A stretch of 64,000 bases of DNA from Candidula unifasciata. Its lineage: Eukaryota > Mollusca > Gastropoda > Stylommatophora > Geomitridae. Positions 25,466 through 37,912 of this stretch are shown here, piece by piece. The position numbers and the translations under genes are program-made. Each line of letters starts with the position of its first letter. Within the stretch, counting starts at the first letter, position 1. Below the pieces are notes generated by a model that had not been told where the DNA came from, did not search any database, and was given only the letters and a program-made list of their open reading frames with translations. The stretch covers positions 91,001 to 155,000 of the forward strand of contig CAJHNH020000707.1 in the NCBI GenBank assembly GCA_905116865.2. The letters are read 5' to 3'.

Positions 25466-25892
25466 TCAGTTGTCTCGCGCTCCTAATATCGTGGTTTTGT
25501 GACACGGACAAGTCGTTTTGTTCACTAGAGCAGATTTTAAGAAGACTCCTGTAGTTTTTGCTGAAACTACAGAGCTCGTGTTTTGTGTGATGCTTCTGGC
25601 AGGTGGCTAGCCGTTGTGTCGAGAGAGACTGAGTCCAGTGGAATATGGACAAGTGCAATCAAGTTGTTTCTTTAGTCTTTAACTTTTGTTATCACGGGAG
25701 GCAACTCACAGAAAAACAATTGTTTTGAGCATGTACTAGTTACGTTTCATTCCCATTCGTGAAGTGTATGTTGGCACGGATGTACCGCCTTCCTTTATTT
25801 CCGTCATTCCGTGTCTGATGTTAACAACACAAATATGAGGGAAAGTCAACAAGTCAGTCACTCACAAAAATTCCTAACGAAGCTCTAAAATT

Positions 25893-26672
25893 GTTGATGA
25901 AGTTCGATCTTGTTGTCCTGTTGAGATTGCAAAAGACGAATCCGAGCAGCGGGTGGAGGAGATGAGTAGGGGTGACAGGCGAGTAACAGCTGACTCTGTA
26001 GCAGCTGCAGTAGGGTGCTCACATGATTCAGCAAACAACAAAATGCATGATCGACTGAATTTAAAAAACTGTACTCAAGCTGTTTACCCAGGTAATTGAC
26101 GGACGAACACAAATGGGGCGATTAGGCCTGCCCTTGCAACATCTTTGTCGATATGCAGATGAAGGTGGAGAGTTGCTGTGTAGGATTGTTACTAAGGACA
26201 AATCATGGGTACATCACTACCAGCCCGAATCAAAGCGTACTTCAATGTAATGGAAGCATCATTATTTGCCTTGTGTTAAACAATTCAATGTTAAACCATT
26301 AGCAGGGAAGGTTATTCTCGCAGTGGTCTGGGATTGTCCAGGAGTGTTGTTAACGAATTTTAAAAAAAAAACATGGTAATGTGAATGCTGATTCATACTC
26401 TAAAGTTCTATCGATGATTCATGATGCAGTTCGAAGAAATATCTAGGCTTGCCGATTAGAGGTGTACTGCTCCTTTTTGAGAATGCCAGACCAAACACGG
26501 CTGGGTTAACTCCAGAAGGCGGGAGCTTCTGGAACATTCATCTTACAGCCCGGACTCAGCCCCTAGCGATTTTCCTCTTGTTTTTGGTTCACTAAAAATC
26601 TACCTCGGCCGGAGACATTGCGCTAAAGACGCAAAAGTGAAAAGTGAGGTGAAAATATGGCTTAGAAAATAG
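25893..26672 (+). mobile_element. Mariner-type DNA transposon relic (transposase pseudogene)
   Basis: Broken frames match mariner transposase in order. A helix-turn-helix part reads RVTADSVAAAVGCSHDSANN then MHDRLNLK. Further on come KSWVHHYQPESKRTSM, WKHHYLP, KPLAGKVILAVVWDCPGVLL, RGVLLLFENARPNT and HLTARTQPLAIF (normally YSPDLAPSDF, shifted frame). Many stops and frameshifts make it inactive. Terminal inverted repeats were not identified. Confidence 0.85.
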
Positions 26673-27362
26673 AGCACGCAGTTCCCTGCAGCAGTTTTGG
26701 GAGAACTGATAAAACGATGAGATAAGTGCATCAATGTTTGTGGAAATTATGTTGAAAAATAAAGAGACAGTGTAGGTGTAAAAATTAACGGTTTTCAAGC
26801 TGGCATTGTATATATATTGTGTGTGTGTGTGTTTTACAATTATTTGTTACTTACTTATCGACTTCCCCTGATAAATTACTGACATGGTGTACAAACTCAG
26901 CATTACATACATTACATTTGCTGTCGTAATGATCTGATACCTTGACATTATATTTTTCCTGTTTGCTTGCTCATACATGAATATATAACAAGTGAAAAGT
27001 GAAACATGTTGAGGTACAATTTCAAATCAGTGGATCCCAACTATGCATTCACTGGGGGGTCTAAATTGTGTATTTGTGTATCCTGTTGAAATGTGTGCTA
27101 TTGAGTGGTGTTACCGAGACAGAACGATGGGTCATAGATTGGTTGAGAGCCTATGCTTCTCTGGGGGGAAAAAGTCAGCTACGTTTATTGGCTCGTGATT
27201 CTGTTTGCAACATACAATCATTCAATCAATGATTAGCTTGCACATATTGCAAGGCCAGTCCTCCGTCGTTTAAAGAAACTTCCCTCTGGTTATAAACATG
27301 TTACTTTTATTGCTATAAACATGTTACTTTTATTGCTATAAACATGTTACTTTTATTGACAG
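26673..27362. promoter_or_regulatory. Upstream region of the predicted membrane protein gene
   Basis: Unique sequence that would hold a promoter or a 5' non-coding exon. No core promoter element is convincing. TATAAACATGTTACTTTTATTGC occurs three times at 23 bp spacing (27292-27360), and TTTTATTGACAG at its end could act as an acceptor. Confidence 0.3.
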
Positions 27363-27416
27363 ACTTCAGTTGGTCATGAGAGTAGCCAGCCATTGACTTC
27401 CCCATGTGTCACCAGG

Positions 27417-27480
27417 ATGTGCCAGGGTAACTTCCGTCTGACACTGACATTCTTGATCGTCTGCTTCCTACACATATCAG
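27417..27480 (+). CDS. Membrane protein exon 1: start codon and signal peptide
   Basis: The ATG has A at -3 and opens MCQGNFRLTLTFLIVCFLHIS, a hydrophobic signal-like peptide. The exon ends ATATCAG|GTGAGT, a strong donor, with one base left over. An in-frame TGA lies upstream near 27356. An acceptor-like TTTTATTGACAG ends at about 27362, so this may be a second exon preceded by a non-coding first exon. Confidence 0.55.
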
Positions 27481-29901
27481 GTGAGTATCTGCACTGTGCT
27501 CCTCAACATCATCATCGTCAAGTGCCAGGGCAGTCAGCGAATGAGGTCTTGGTTTGAAATCTCCAACATTGTCCAGAGTTTCGCATTGTCTTCCTGTCTA
27601 GTTTATATGATAGTTTATATGATAGTTTATATGATAGTTTACATGATAGTTTATATGATAGGTAATATGATAGTTTATATGATAGTTTATATGATAGTTT
27701 ATATGATAGTTTACATGATAGTTTATATGATAGTTAATATGATAGTTTATATGATAGTTTATATAATAGTTTATATGATAGTTTATATGATAGTTTATAT
27801 GATATCCTCAAACCATCCGAGTATTATTTTCTTGTCTTAACCTTTGCTCTTTTCCCATCGAGTGTGTCTCTTATCATCAGGGCTCATGTTTACTTGTCCC
27901 CACATCATACACACAAGCTCTTCTTTCATGAAGGCCTATATTATTTGTGTGTCTAATCGTCATGGTATCCGTTGCCTCTTCGCTAGAAATCAGATTGCTT
28001 CAGCTAGAAGATGTTTGTAAGTTCATCTGGTTATTCTTTCGATTTTGAAAAATAAATATTAAATAATGCTGATTAGCTAATTAGTTGGTTGACTGGTTGT
28101 TTGATTGATTGGTTGCTTCATTGTTTATTTGGCAGATTGGTTGTTTGATTGATTGGTTGCTTCATTGTTTATTTGGCAGATTGGTTGTTTGATTGATTGG
28201 TTGCCTCATTGTTTATTTGGCAGATTGGTTGTTTGATTGATTGGTTGCTTCATTGTTTATTTGGCAGATTGGTTGTTTGATTGATTAGTTGCTTCATTGT
28301 TTATTTGGCAGATTAGTTGTTTGATTGATTGGTTGCTTCATTGTTTATTTGGCAGATTGGTTGTTTGATTGATTGGTTGCTTCATTGTTTATTTGGCAGA
28401 TTGGTTGTTTGATTGATTGGTTGCTTCATTGTTTATTTGGCAGACTGGTTGTTTGATTGATTGGTTGCTTCATTGTTTATTTGGCAGACTGGTTGTTTGA
28501 TTGATTGGTTGCTTCATTGTTTATTTGGCAGATTGGTTGTTTGATTGATTGGTTGCTTCATTGTTTATTTGGCAGATTTGTTGTTTGATTAATTGGTTGC
28601 TTCATTGTTTATTTGGCAGATTGGTTGTTTGATTGATTGGTTGCTTAATTGTTTATTTGGCAGATTGGTTGTTTGATTGATTGGTTGCTTCATTGTTTAT
28701 TTGGCAGATTGGTTGTTTGATTGGTTTTTTACTGTTTTTTTTTTTATAATTTTTTTTTATTGGCTCTTTGGTTGCTTGATTGTCTGAATGGTTGTTTGAC
28801 TGGTTGGTTGTTTGAATGGTTCTTCAATTGCTTGGTTGTCTTAATGGTTGTTTGACTGGTTGGTTGTCTCATTTGTTCTTTGATTGCTTAGTTGCCTGAA
28901 TGGTTGTTTGACTGGCAGGTTGGTTGGTTGAATGATTGTTTAGCTGGTTGATGGACTAGTGGGCTGACTGGTTGGTTGACTGGTTGTCTGGGTGGTTGGT
29001 TGTCTGAATGGTTGTCTATCTGGTTGTCTCACTGGTTATCTGATTGGTTGTTAGGTTTATTGACAATATTGACTCCTTTGAATCTATTTTAGTCTGATTG
29101 AGAATAGAAGCAAGGTCAGCTGCACAATTTGGTTCCTTGGCAAATCAATAACCATCTTGCTAAAGGGGGGAGGGGAGGGGCAAGTCAACTAATCACCGAA
29201 CCACAAAAGCTTGCAACGTTTGTTGTTGTCGAAATGACTTCAACCAACCGGAAAATTTCATGACACAACATACAGAAAGAACACTTATGTTGTTTACTAT
29301 TCAGGTTGATTATCTCAGGACATAAAACCTAGGCATTCTTAACTCTCCGTTGTCCATTCCTAAAATGGCCACGTAGACAATATTATTTAATTGAGCCAAG
29401 CATGTTGCCAAATGTCAGCCGATCCCGTGCTAACACAACACCCGCATCTGGTCTAGACAATCCTTGATGGTAGAATCCTGTCCACAGATGGCTGCGGCCG
29501 CACGCCAGCCAGAACTAAACCCCAGGAGACAACAGTCAACCCGATTGAGCGAACAACGGCCAGACTTTCCGGCCATATCACACGCCCTCCCTCGGGCAGT
29601 CGGCTCAAGTGTACACAGGAGGAGGTCAAAGAGGCGGCGTGTTTGAATGGAGGCACATGTTTTGCTATGGATCTCATAGATTCCAGGAGTGCTTACTGTC
29701 AGTAAGTAATTGATGACAAACTGACACCTGTCTGGTAACCAAAGCTTTTAGTTTTTCCTGTACACAGTACCGGCACCTTGTTTAGGTTTTATTTGTTTAA
29801 CAACTACTGTAGTCGACACTTTGTGTTAAATACCGTCACCTTTAGAGACGCTTATTTGCACCTCTGTTTTCCTTTTATAGAAAGCTTTTCTACAAACAAA
29901 T

Positions 29902-29946
<45 letters not shown>

Positions 29947-32900
29947 TACGCAAAGCGTATACATATAAACAAGCAAGTACATGATGAAATGTGCCTTGCC
30001 AGATGCTTGGATCTCGCCTTGTAATGCCGTCGATCAGTTAAACAGATAATTTTGCCAGATCCGACCATCTTATAATTTCAGACCTTTTCGGTTTCTCTGT
30101 CGCTGAGCTCACCAGTCGTCTGGTCACTGTCAGGTCTCGGGGTTCTAGCCACACACGTCCCTTTCTCACACAACAGTCACAAACAATGATCAGTCTACAG
30201 CAACCTCTCCCAGACCATCGCTGTTTGTTTCCTTGGTTCTCCAATCTATTCACAGCTGTCCCAGAAAGCACACTTTCATTCTTCCCCCAATCGCATGGAC
30301 ACAAGTGAGAATGTCGATGACAAGGTTTGTATGAACACGGACACAAGTGAGCATGTCAATGACAAGGTTTGTATGAACATGGACACATGTGAGAATGTCA
30401 ATGACAAGGTCTATGTGAACACGGACACAAGTGAGCATGTCAATGACAAGGTTTGTATGAACACGGACACAAGTGAGCATGTCAATGACAAGGTTTGTAT
30501 GAACACGGACACAAGTGAGCATGTCAATGACAAGGTTTGTATGAACATGGACACATGTGAGAATGTCAATGACAAGGTTTGTATGAACATGGACACAAGT
30601 GAGCATGTCAATGACAAGGTCTATGTGAACACAGACACAGGTGAGAATGTCAATGACAAGGTTTGTATGAACACAGACACAAGTGAGAATGTCAATGACA
30701 AGGTTTGTATGAACATGGACACAAGTGAGAATGTCAATGACAAGGTTTGTATGAACACAGACACAAGTGAGAATGTCAATGACAAGGTTTGTATGAACAT
30801 GGACACATGTGAGAATGTCAATGACAAGGTTTGTATGAGAATGGACACATGTGAGAATGTCAATGACAAGGTTTGTATGAGAATGGACACAAGTGAGAAT
30901 ATCAATGACAAGGTTTGTATGAACATGGACACAAGTGAGAATGTCAATGACAAGGTTTGTATGAACACAGACACAAGTGAGAATGTCAATGACAAGGTTT
31001 GAATGAACATGGACACAAGTGAGAATGTCAATGACAAGGTCTGTATGAACATGGACACAGGTGAGAATGTCAATGACAAGGTTTGTATGAACACAGACAC
31101 AAGTGAGCATGTCAATGACAAGGTTTGTATGAACATCGACACATGTGAGAATGTCAATGACAAGGTTTGTATGAACACAGACACAAGTGAGAATGTCAAT
31201 GACAAGGTTTGTATGAACACGGACACATGTGAGAATGTCAATGACAAGGTTTGTATGAACACAGACACAAGTGAGAATGTCAATGACAAGGTTTGTATGA
31301 ACACAGACACAAGTGAGAATGTCAATGACAAGGTTTGTATGAACACGGACACATGTGAGAATGTCAATGACAAGGTTTGTATGAACACAGACACAAGTGA
31401 GAATGTCAATGACAAGGTTTGTATGAACACGGACACATGTGAGAATGTCAATGACAAGGTTTGTATGAACACGGACACATGTGAGAATGTCAATGACAAG
31501 GTTTGTATGAACATGGACACATGTGAGAATGTCAATGACAAGGTCTGTATGAACACAGACACAGGTGAGAATGTCAATGACAAGGTTTGTATGAACGTGG
31601 ACACATGTGAGCATGTCAATGACAAGGTTTGTATGAACATGGACACAAGTGAGAATGTCATTGACAAGGTTTGTATGAACATGGACACAAGTGAGAATGT
31701 CAATGACAAGGTTTGTATGAACATGGACACAAGTGAGAATATCAATGACAAGGTTTGTATGAACATGGACACAAGTGAGCATGTCAATGACAAGGTTTGT
31801 ATGAACACAGACACAAGTGAGAATGTCAATGACAAGGTTTGTATGAACACAGACACAAGTGAGAATGTCAATGACAAGGTTTGTATGAGAATGGACACAA
31901 GTGAGAATTTCAATGACAAGGTTTGTATGGACACGGACACATGTGAGAATGTCATTGACAAGGTTTGTATGAGAATGGACACAAGTGAGAATGTCAATGA
32001 CAAGGTTTGTATGAGAATGGACACAAGTGAGAATGTCAATGACAAGGTTTGTATGAACACGGACACAAGTGAGAATGTCAATGACAAGGTTTGTATGAGA
32101 ATGGACACAAGTGAGAATGTCAATGATAAGGTTTGTATGGACACGGTCTGTCTCATTGACAAGGTTTGTATGAGAATGGATGAGATGTCAATCAGGTTTG
32201 TATGAGAATGGACACGGCGTCAATGACTTTGTATGAACACGGACACAAGTGAGAATGTCAATGACAAGGTTTGTATGAGAATGGACACAAGTAAGAATGT
32301 CAATGATAAGGTTTGCATGAACATGTACACAAGTGAGAATGTCAATGACAAGGTTTGTATGTACAATGTTTTAGCTTCTTGAGCTGCTGATCTCTATGAA
32401 TCAAACAGTGCTGATGGCGTCTGTCTATGATGTCTGAGATGAGACATCAGTGCTGATGGTGCGGCGTCTGTCTATGATGTCTGAGAATGAGACATCAGTG
32501 CTGATGGTGCGGCGTCTGTCTATGATGTCTGGGATGAGACATCAGTGCTGATGGTGCGGCGTCTGAACTAGAATGTCTGGGATGAGACATCAGTGCTGAT
32601 GGTGCGGCGTCTGTCTATGATGTCTGGGATGAGACATCCGTGCTGATGGTGCGGCGTCTGTCTATGGTGTCTGGGATGAGACATCAGTGCTGATGGTGCG
32701 GCGTCTGAACTATGATGTCTGGGATAAGCAGGCTGCGAGAGGAAGTGAGCCAACCACTTAACTAAAGAGTGAAACTTTATTGTATCAGTCAGTAATCAGC
32801 ATGAATTTTACAGAATGTCGCTCTTTAAACGGCACGCCAAAAAGTCTCCTTCTCTAGCTAATTTTCCAGCCCTATGTGCTTTCACAGCCAATGTATTTTC

Positions 32901-33009
32901 AATTTCCTGTATCCACCGGTCTTTGCAACTACAACTGTAATATATCACGTGTCAGAGAGATAACATCTCTCTCTCTCTCTCTGTCTATTTCTGTCTGTCT
33001 GTCTGTCTA

Positions 33010-33051
<42 letters not shown>

Positions 33052-36000
33052 CTGTGCCTCTCTCTGTTAATCTGTATATATGTTTGTCTCTCTGTTATTC
33101 TCCCTCCCTCCACGTCTCTCACCTCCCTTCCTCTCTCCTCCTCTCTTCCTCACTCTGACACAGGGTCACATCTCTGTCATCAGGCTGCCATTTCATCCAC
33201 AGATGTACAGAAATATGGCGGGGCACGCGCTGTGAGGAATTCGACGATAGCGTTTTCGGTAATCACTTTGTGTACGCTCTGTCTGTTTCTCTATCTCTCT
33301 CTGTCTCTCTCTCTGTCTTTCTGTCTCTCTCTCTCTTTCTCTATCTCTCTCTGTCTCTCTCTGTCTCTCTCTGTCTCTCTCTCTGTCTCTCTCTGTCTCC
33401 TCTGTCTCTCTCTGTCTCTCTCTGTCTCTCTCTTTGTCTCTCTCTTTCTCTCTCTGTCTCTCTCTGTCTATCTCTCTTTCTCTCTCTGTCTCTCTCTCTG
33501 TCTGTCTCTCTCTTTCTCTCTTCTTTCACTCCCTTTCTCTTTTCACTCTTTCTGTGATGTTTGTGTAGTTGTGTTGTGCTGGTGTTTCTGTACAACGACT
33601 CTGATCTTCATTCTCATCTTCATTGTCATCTTCATTCTTATCTTAATTCTTATCTTCATCCTCATCTTTATTCTCATCTTCATTTTCATCTTTATTCTCA
33701 TCCCCCTGGTTGGCATCTTCAATCGGTCAATCAGTTTGACTAGAACGCCCTGTTTGCTTGTGACTGTTGATCCCACTGCAGACTTGTGACTGTTGATCCC
33801 ACTGCAGACGAACAGGCAGAGATCTTTCCCACTGCAACAGAGCAATTGTGTGTGATCCCCTGCAGACTTGTGACTGTGTACGCTACAGAGTGACTGTTGA
33901 TCCCAAGTGTGTGTACGCAGACAAGTGACTGTTGACCACAAGTGTGTGTTACTCTACAACTTGTGACTGTTGATCCCACTGCAGACTTGTGTGTATCCCA
34001 CTGCAGACTTGTGACTGTTGATCCCATTGCAGACTTGTGTGTGATCCCACTGCAGACTTGTGACTGTTGATCCCACTGCAGACTTGTGACTGTTGATCCC
34101 ACTGCAGACTTGTGACTGTTGATCCCACTGCAGACTTGTGACTGTTGATCCCACTGCAGACTTGTGACTGTTGATCCCACTGCAGACTTGTGACTGTTGA
34201 TCCCACTGCAGACTTGTGACTGTTGATCCCACTGCAGACTTGTGACTGTTGATCCCACTGCAGACTTGAGACTGTTGATCCCATTGCAGACTTGTGACTG
34301 TTGATCCCACTGCAGACTTGTGACTGTTGATCCCACTGCAGATTTGTGACTGTTGATCCCACTGCAGACTTGTTGTGACCACACGCACAGGCAAGGTTTT
34401 TAACAGAGCAATTGTGTGTGCCTAAATGTGTGTACGCTACAAGTGACAACCCAAGTGTGTGTACGCTACAAGTGACAACCCAAGTGTGTGTACGCTACAA
34501 GTGACAACACAAGTGTGTGTACGCTACAAGTGACAACCCAAATGTGTGTACGCTACAAGTGACAACCCAAGTGTGTGTACGCTACAAGTGACAACCCAAG
34601 TGTGTGTACGCTACAAGTGACAACCCAAGTGTGTGTACGCTACAAGTGACAACCCAAGTGTGTGTACGCTACAAGTGACAACCCAAGTGTGTGTACGCTA
34701 CAAGTGACAACCCAAGTGTGTGTACGCTACAAGTGACAACCCAAGTGTGTGTACGCTACAAGTGACAACCCAAGTGTGTGTAATCTACAAGAGACAACCC
34801 AAGTGTGTGTACGCTACAAGTGACAACCCAAATGTGTGTAATCTACAAGAGACAACCCAAGTGTGTGTACGCTACAAGTGACAACCCAAGTGTGTGTAAT
34901 CTACAAGTGACAACCCAAGTGTGTGTACGCTACAAGTGACAACCCAAGTGTGTGTACGCTACAAGTGACAACCCAAGTGTGTGTACGCTACAAGTGACAA
35001 TCCAAGTGTGTGTACGCTACAAGTGACGACCCGAGTGTGTGTACGCTACAAGTGACGACCCGAGTGTGTGTACGCTACAAGTGACAACCCAAGTGTGTCT
35101 ACGCTACAAGTGACAACCCAAGTGTGTGTACGCTACAAGTGACAACCCAAGTGTGTTTACGCTACAAGTGACGACCCAAGTGTGTGTACGCTACAAGTGA
35201 CGACCCAAGTGTGTGTACTCTACAAGTGACAACCCAAGTGTGTGTACGCTACAAGTGACAACCCAAGTGTGTGTACGCTACAAGTGACAACCCAAGTGTG
35301 TGTACGCTACAAGTGACGACCCAAGTGTGTGTACGGCCGCAGGAATTTGATCCATGCAGTACCTTCCGAGTGTGATGACAACCTTAGTGATGCCATGCAT
35401 GTCTACTGATGTATTCATACATTCTTTTCCGTGACTGATCACTTCTAGGCCACAACCTGCTGTGTGTATCCTCTACAAGCCATGACATACCTTCATCTAA
35501 ATGTTGTAATCTTATTACATTTTACAAGTTAATTATTTTATTTTATTTCATATTATTACCATATTCTATTTCTTATCAATATCATTTATGTATCATTAAC
35601 ACTTGCATTTCTACTAGTAGTGACTATATTTTTTAGCCATCGTTTATTTTATTTTATTTCATTTACGCATCACATTTTTTAAACGTCGCTCACGTCACCC
35701 CTTAGAGATCTACATACTCTCCAAGTGTGTGTACTTGTGTCTGAAAAAGGCTGCCTGGCCGAAACGTTACGTTGTGTTGTTTTGTGCACGTTTTCCTTTT
35801 TCCCATTTTGTTGAGCTTTTTAGTCAAATTTCTCTGGAATTCATCCAAGAGCAGACTCGTTTTAGACACGTTCCTTTTGTGTCGTTTATATCTTTGTGCA
35901 GTAGGTGGTTATCGTCTGTCGATACCCTCATGTACGCCTTGACAGGTGCCACTTTGTATCTGCTAGTCATCGTCGGCAAACCCAGAACATAACTCATGGC

Positions 36001-37813
36001 GTTGTAGCAGGTGTCTTTTATGCAGCTAAGTATGAGTCTCATGGCCTCATTTTGTACTCGGATTGGTGGCGTTCACGGGTGGTGATTGCTGGCGTTCATG
36101 GGAGGGGGGAGAGGGTGGTGATTGCTGGCGTTTACGGGTGGTGATATCTGGCGTTTACTTCTGGTAATTGCTGGCGTTCACAGGTTGTGATTGTTGGTGT
36201 TCACTTCTGGAGATTGTTGGTGTTCACTTCTGGTGATTGCTGGCGTTCACTTCTGGTGATTGCTGGCGTTTACGGGAATGATTACTGGCGTTCACTTCTG
36301 GTAATTGCTGGCGTTCACAGGTGGTGATTGCTGGCGTTCACTTCTGGTGATTGCTGGCGTTTACGGGGGTGATTGCTTACTTTCACTTCTGGTGATTGCT
36401 GGCGTTCACTTCTTTTGATTGCTGGCGTTCACGGGTGGTGATTGCTGGCGTTTACGGGGGATGATTGCTGGCGTTCACTTCTGGTGATTACTAGCGTTCA
36501 CGGGTGGTAATTGCTGATGTTCACATGTAGTGACACATGAAAGTTTCCTGTGTGGGTTCTGGGGTGCTATGGGAGGTTGGGGAGAATAGACCCACTACAC
36601 ACCCGTCCCACAAACAGTATGGCGTCCAAGTCACTAATTATGGATATTTCCTTAGAGTGCATCTGCATGAGAGGCAAGAAACCAACAATCTGCATACAAA
36701 TAAGCCAGATCTGTAAAACGATTGTACACGCGAAACATAAGTTCTAAAATAAGATAAAAATCAAGAAATTGGGGGAACAACCACAACTTTCCGCCACAGT
36801 TTACAGCTTGTGATCGTTGACAAAAAGAAGGAATGCCTAATGCGTCAAAACATTTTGTCTGTACATATTCACTAGTGTACCTGGCAACGCTGTTTGAAAC
36901 AAGATACGATACATGCATGCAGTTTATGAGACTGTACTTTAAAGTATCAAAGCAAACATTGTTTTCTTTGCAGTGTTGTCGGCAGACAAAGTCGAAAAAG
37001 CCGGAATCGCCGCAGGAGTTGTAGTTCTAATTATCATTACAACAGTGGTCATCGTCTATCTGGTGGTCAAGAAGAGGTAAGTTTTGAGAATCCCGCAGCA
37101 GTTTGTCGAACATTATTGCTTGAGTGTCTCGGCTTTGATTGGTTGCAGTCTTTGAGGACACCATTCGTTAGAAGAGGAAGAATACGTTAAACAGTTAGCG
37201 CTGCACGAGGTGTAGAGATGAAAGACTCTCGTCCCAGTGAGACAGGTGACAAGTTCTCAGCTCATGACTCATCTATTCAGAGAATTCATAAAACCTTTAT
37301 AAATCCTATGCTGATATACGGAAGTGAATCACAGGCAATTGGTAGATTAGTCAAATATTTTTTGAAAGCTGCCAAGATATTGTTGTACAGAAGAATGGTG
37401 AACGAATGAACGAACGAACTTTATTTTCAAAGGGTCCCAAATTGGGCAAGCAGGCCCGTCTTACATTCGGCCTTTCCAGTCAACCATCTTTCAGCAGTTG
37501 TATTTTACTAATAAAGCATGTTATAATCATATGATGATATGCACATTATGAATATTATAAAAGAACACAAAAGCATGCGTTGTAAAGTGCATGCAAAAAC
37601 CCGCGCGTGCATACACACACTCATATACATACATACACCCACATACACACGCTGACCCACTCACTTACACACACATACATGCATTTATACATTACATACA
37701 TACAGGCATACATACATACACACATACATACAAACATACATACAGGCATACATACACACAAACATACCTACATACACACACACACACACACTCACACAGA
37801 CACAGCCCCAGAC

Positions 37814-37912
<99 letters not shown>

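Noticed and set aside
29464..29646. Possible ectodomain exon after the acceptor-like CTGTCCACAG
   Set aside because: No recognisable extracellular domain, no good donor in phase, and an equally open minus frame.
30250..32205. Frames of 400-513 codons on both strands over the 42 bp array
   Set aside because: Simultaneous long frames on both strands follow from the repeat unit; the array lies in an intron of a better-supported gene model.
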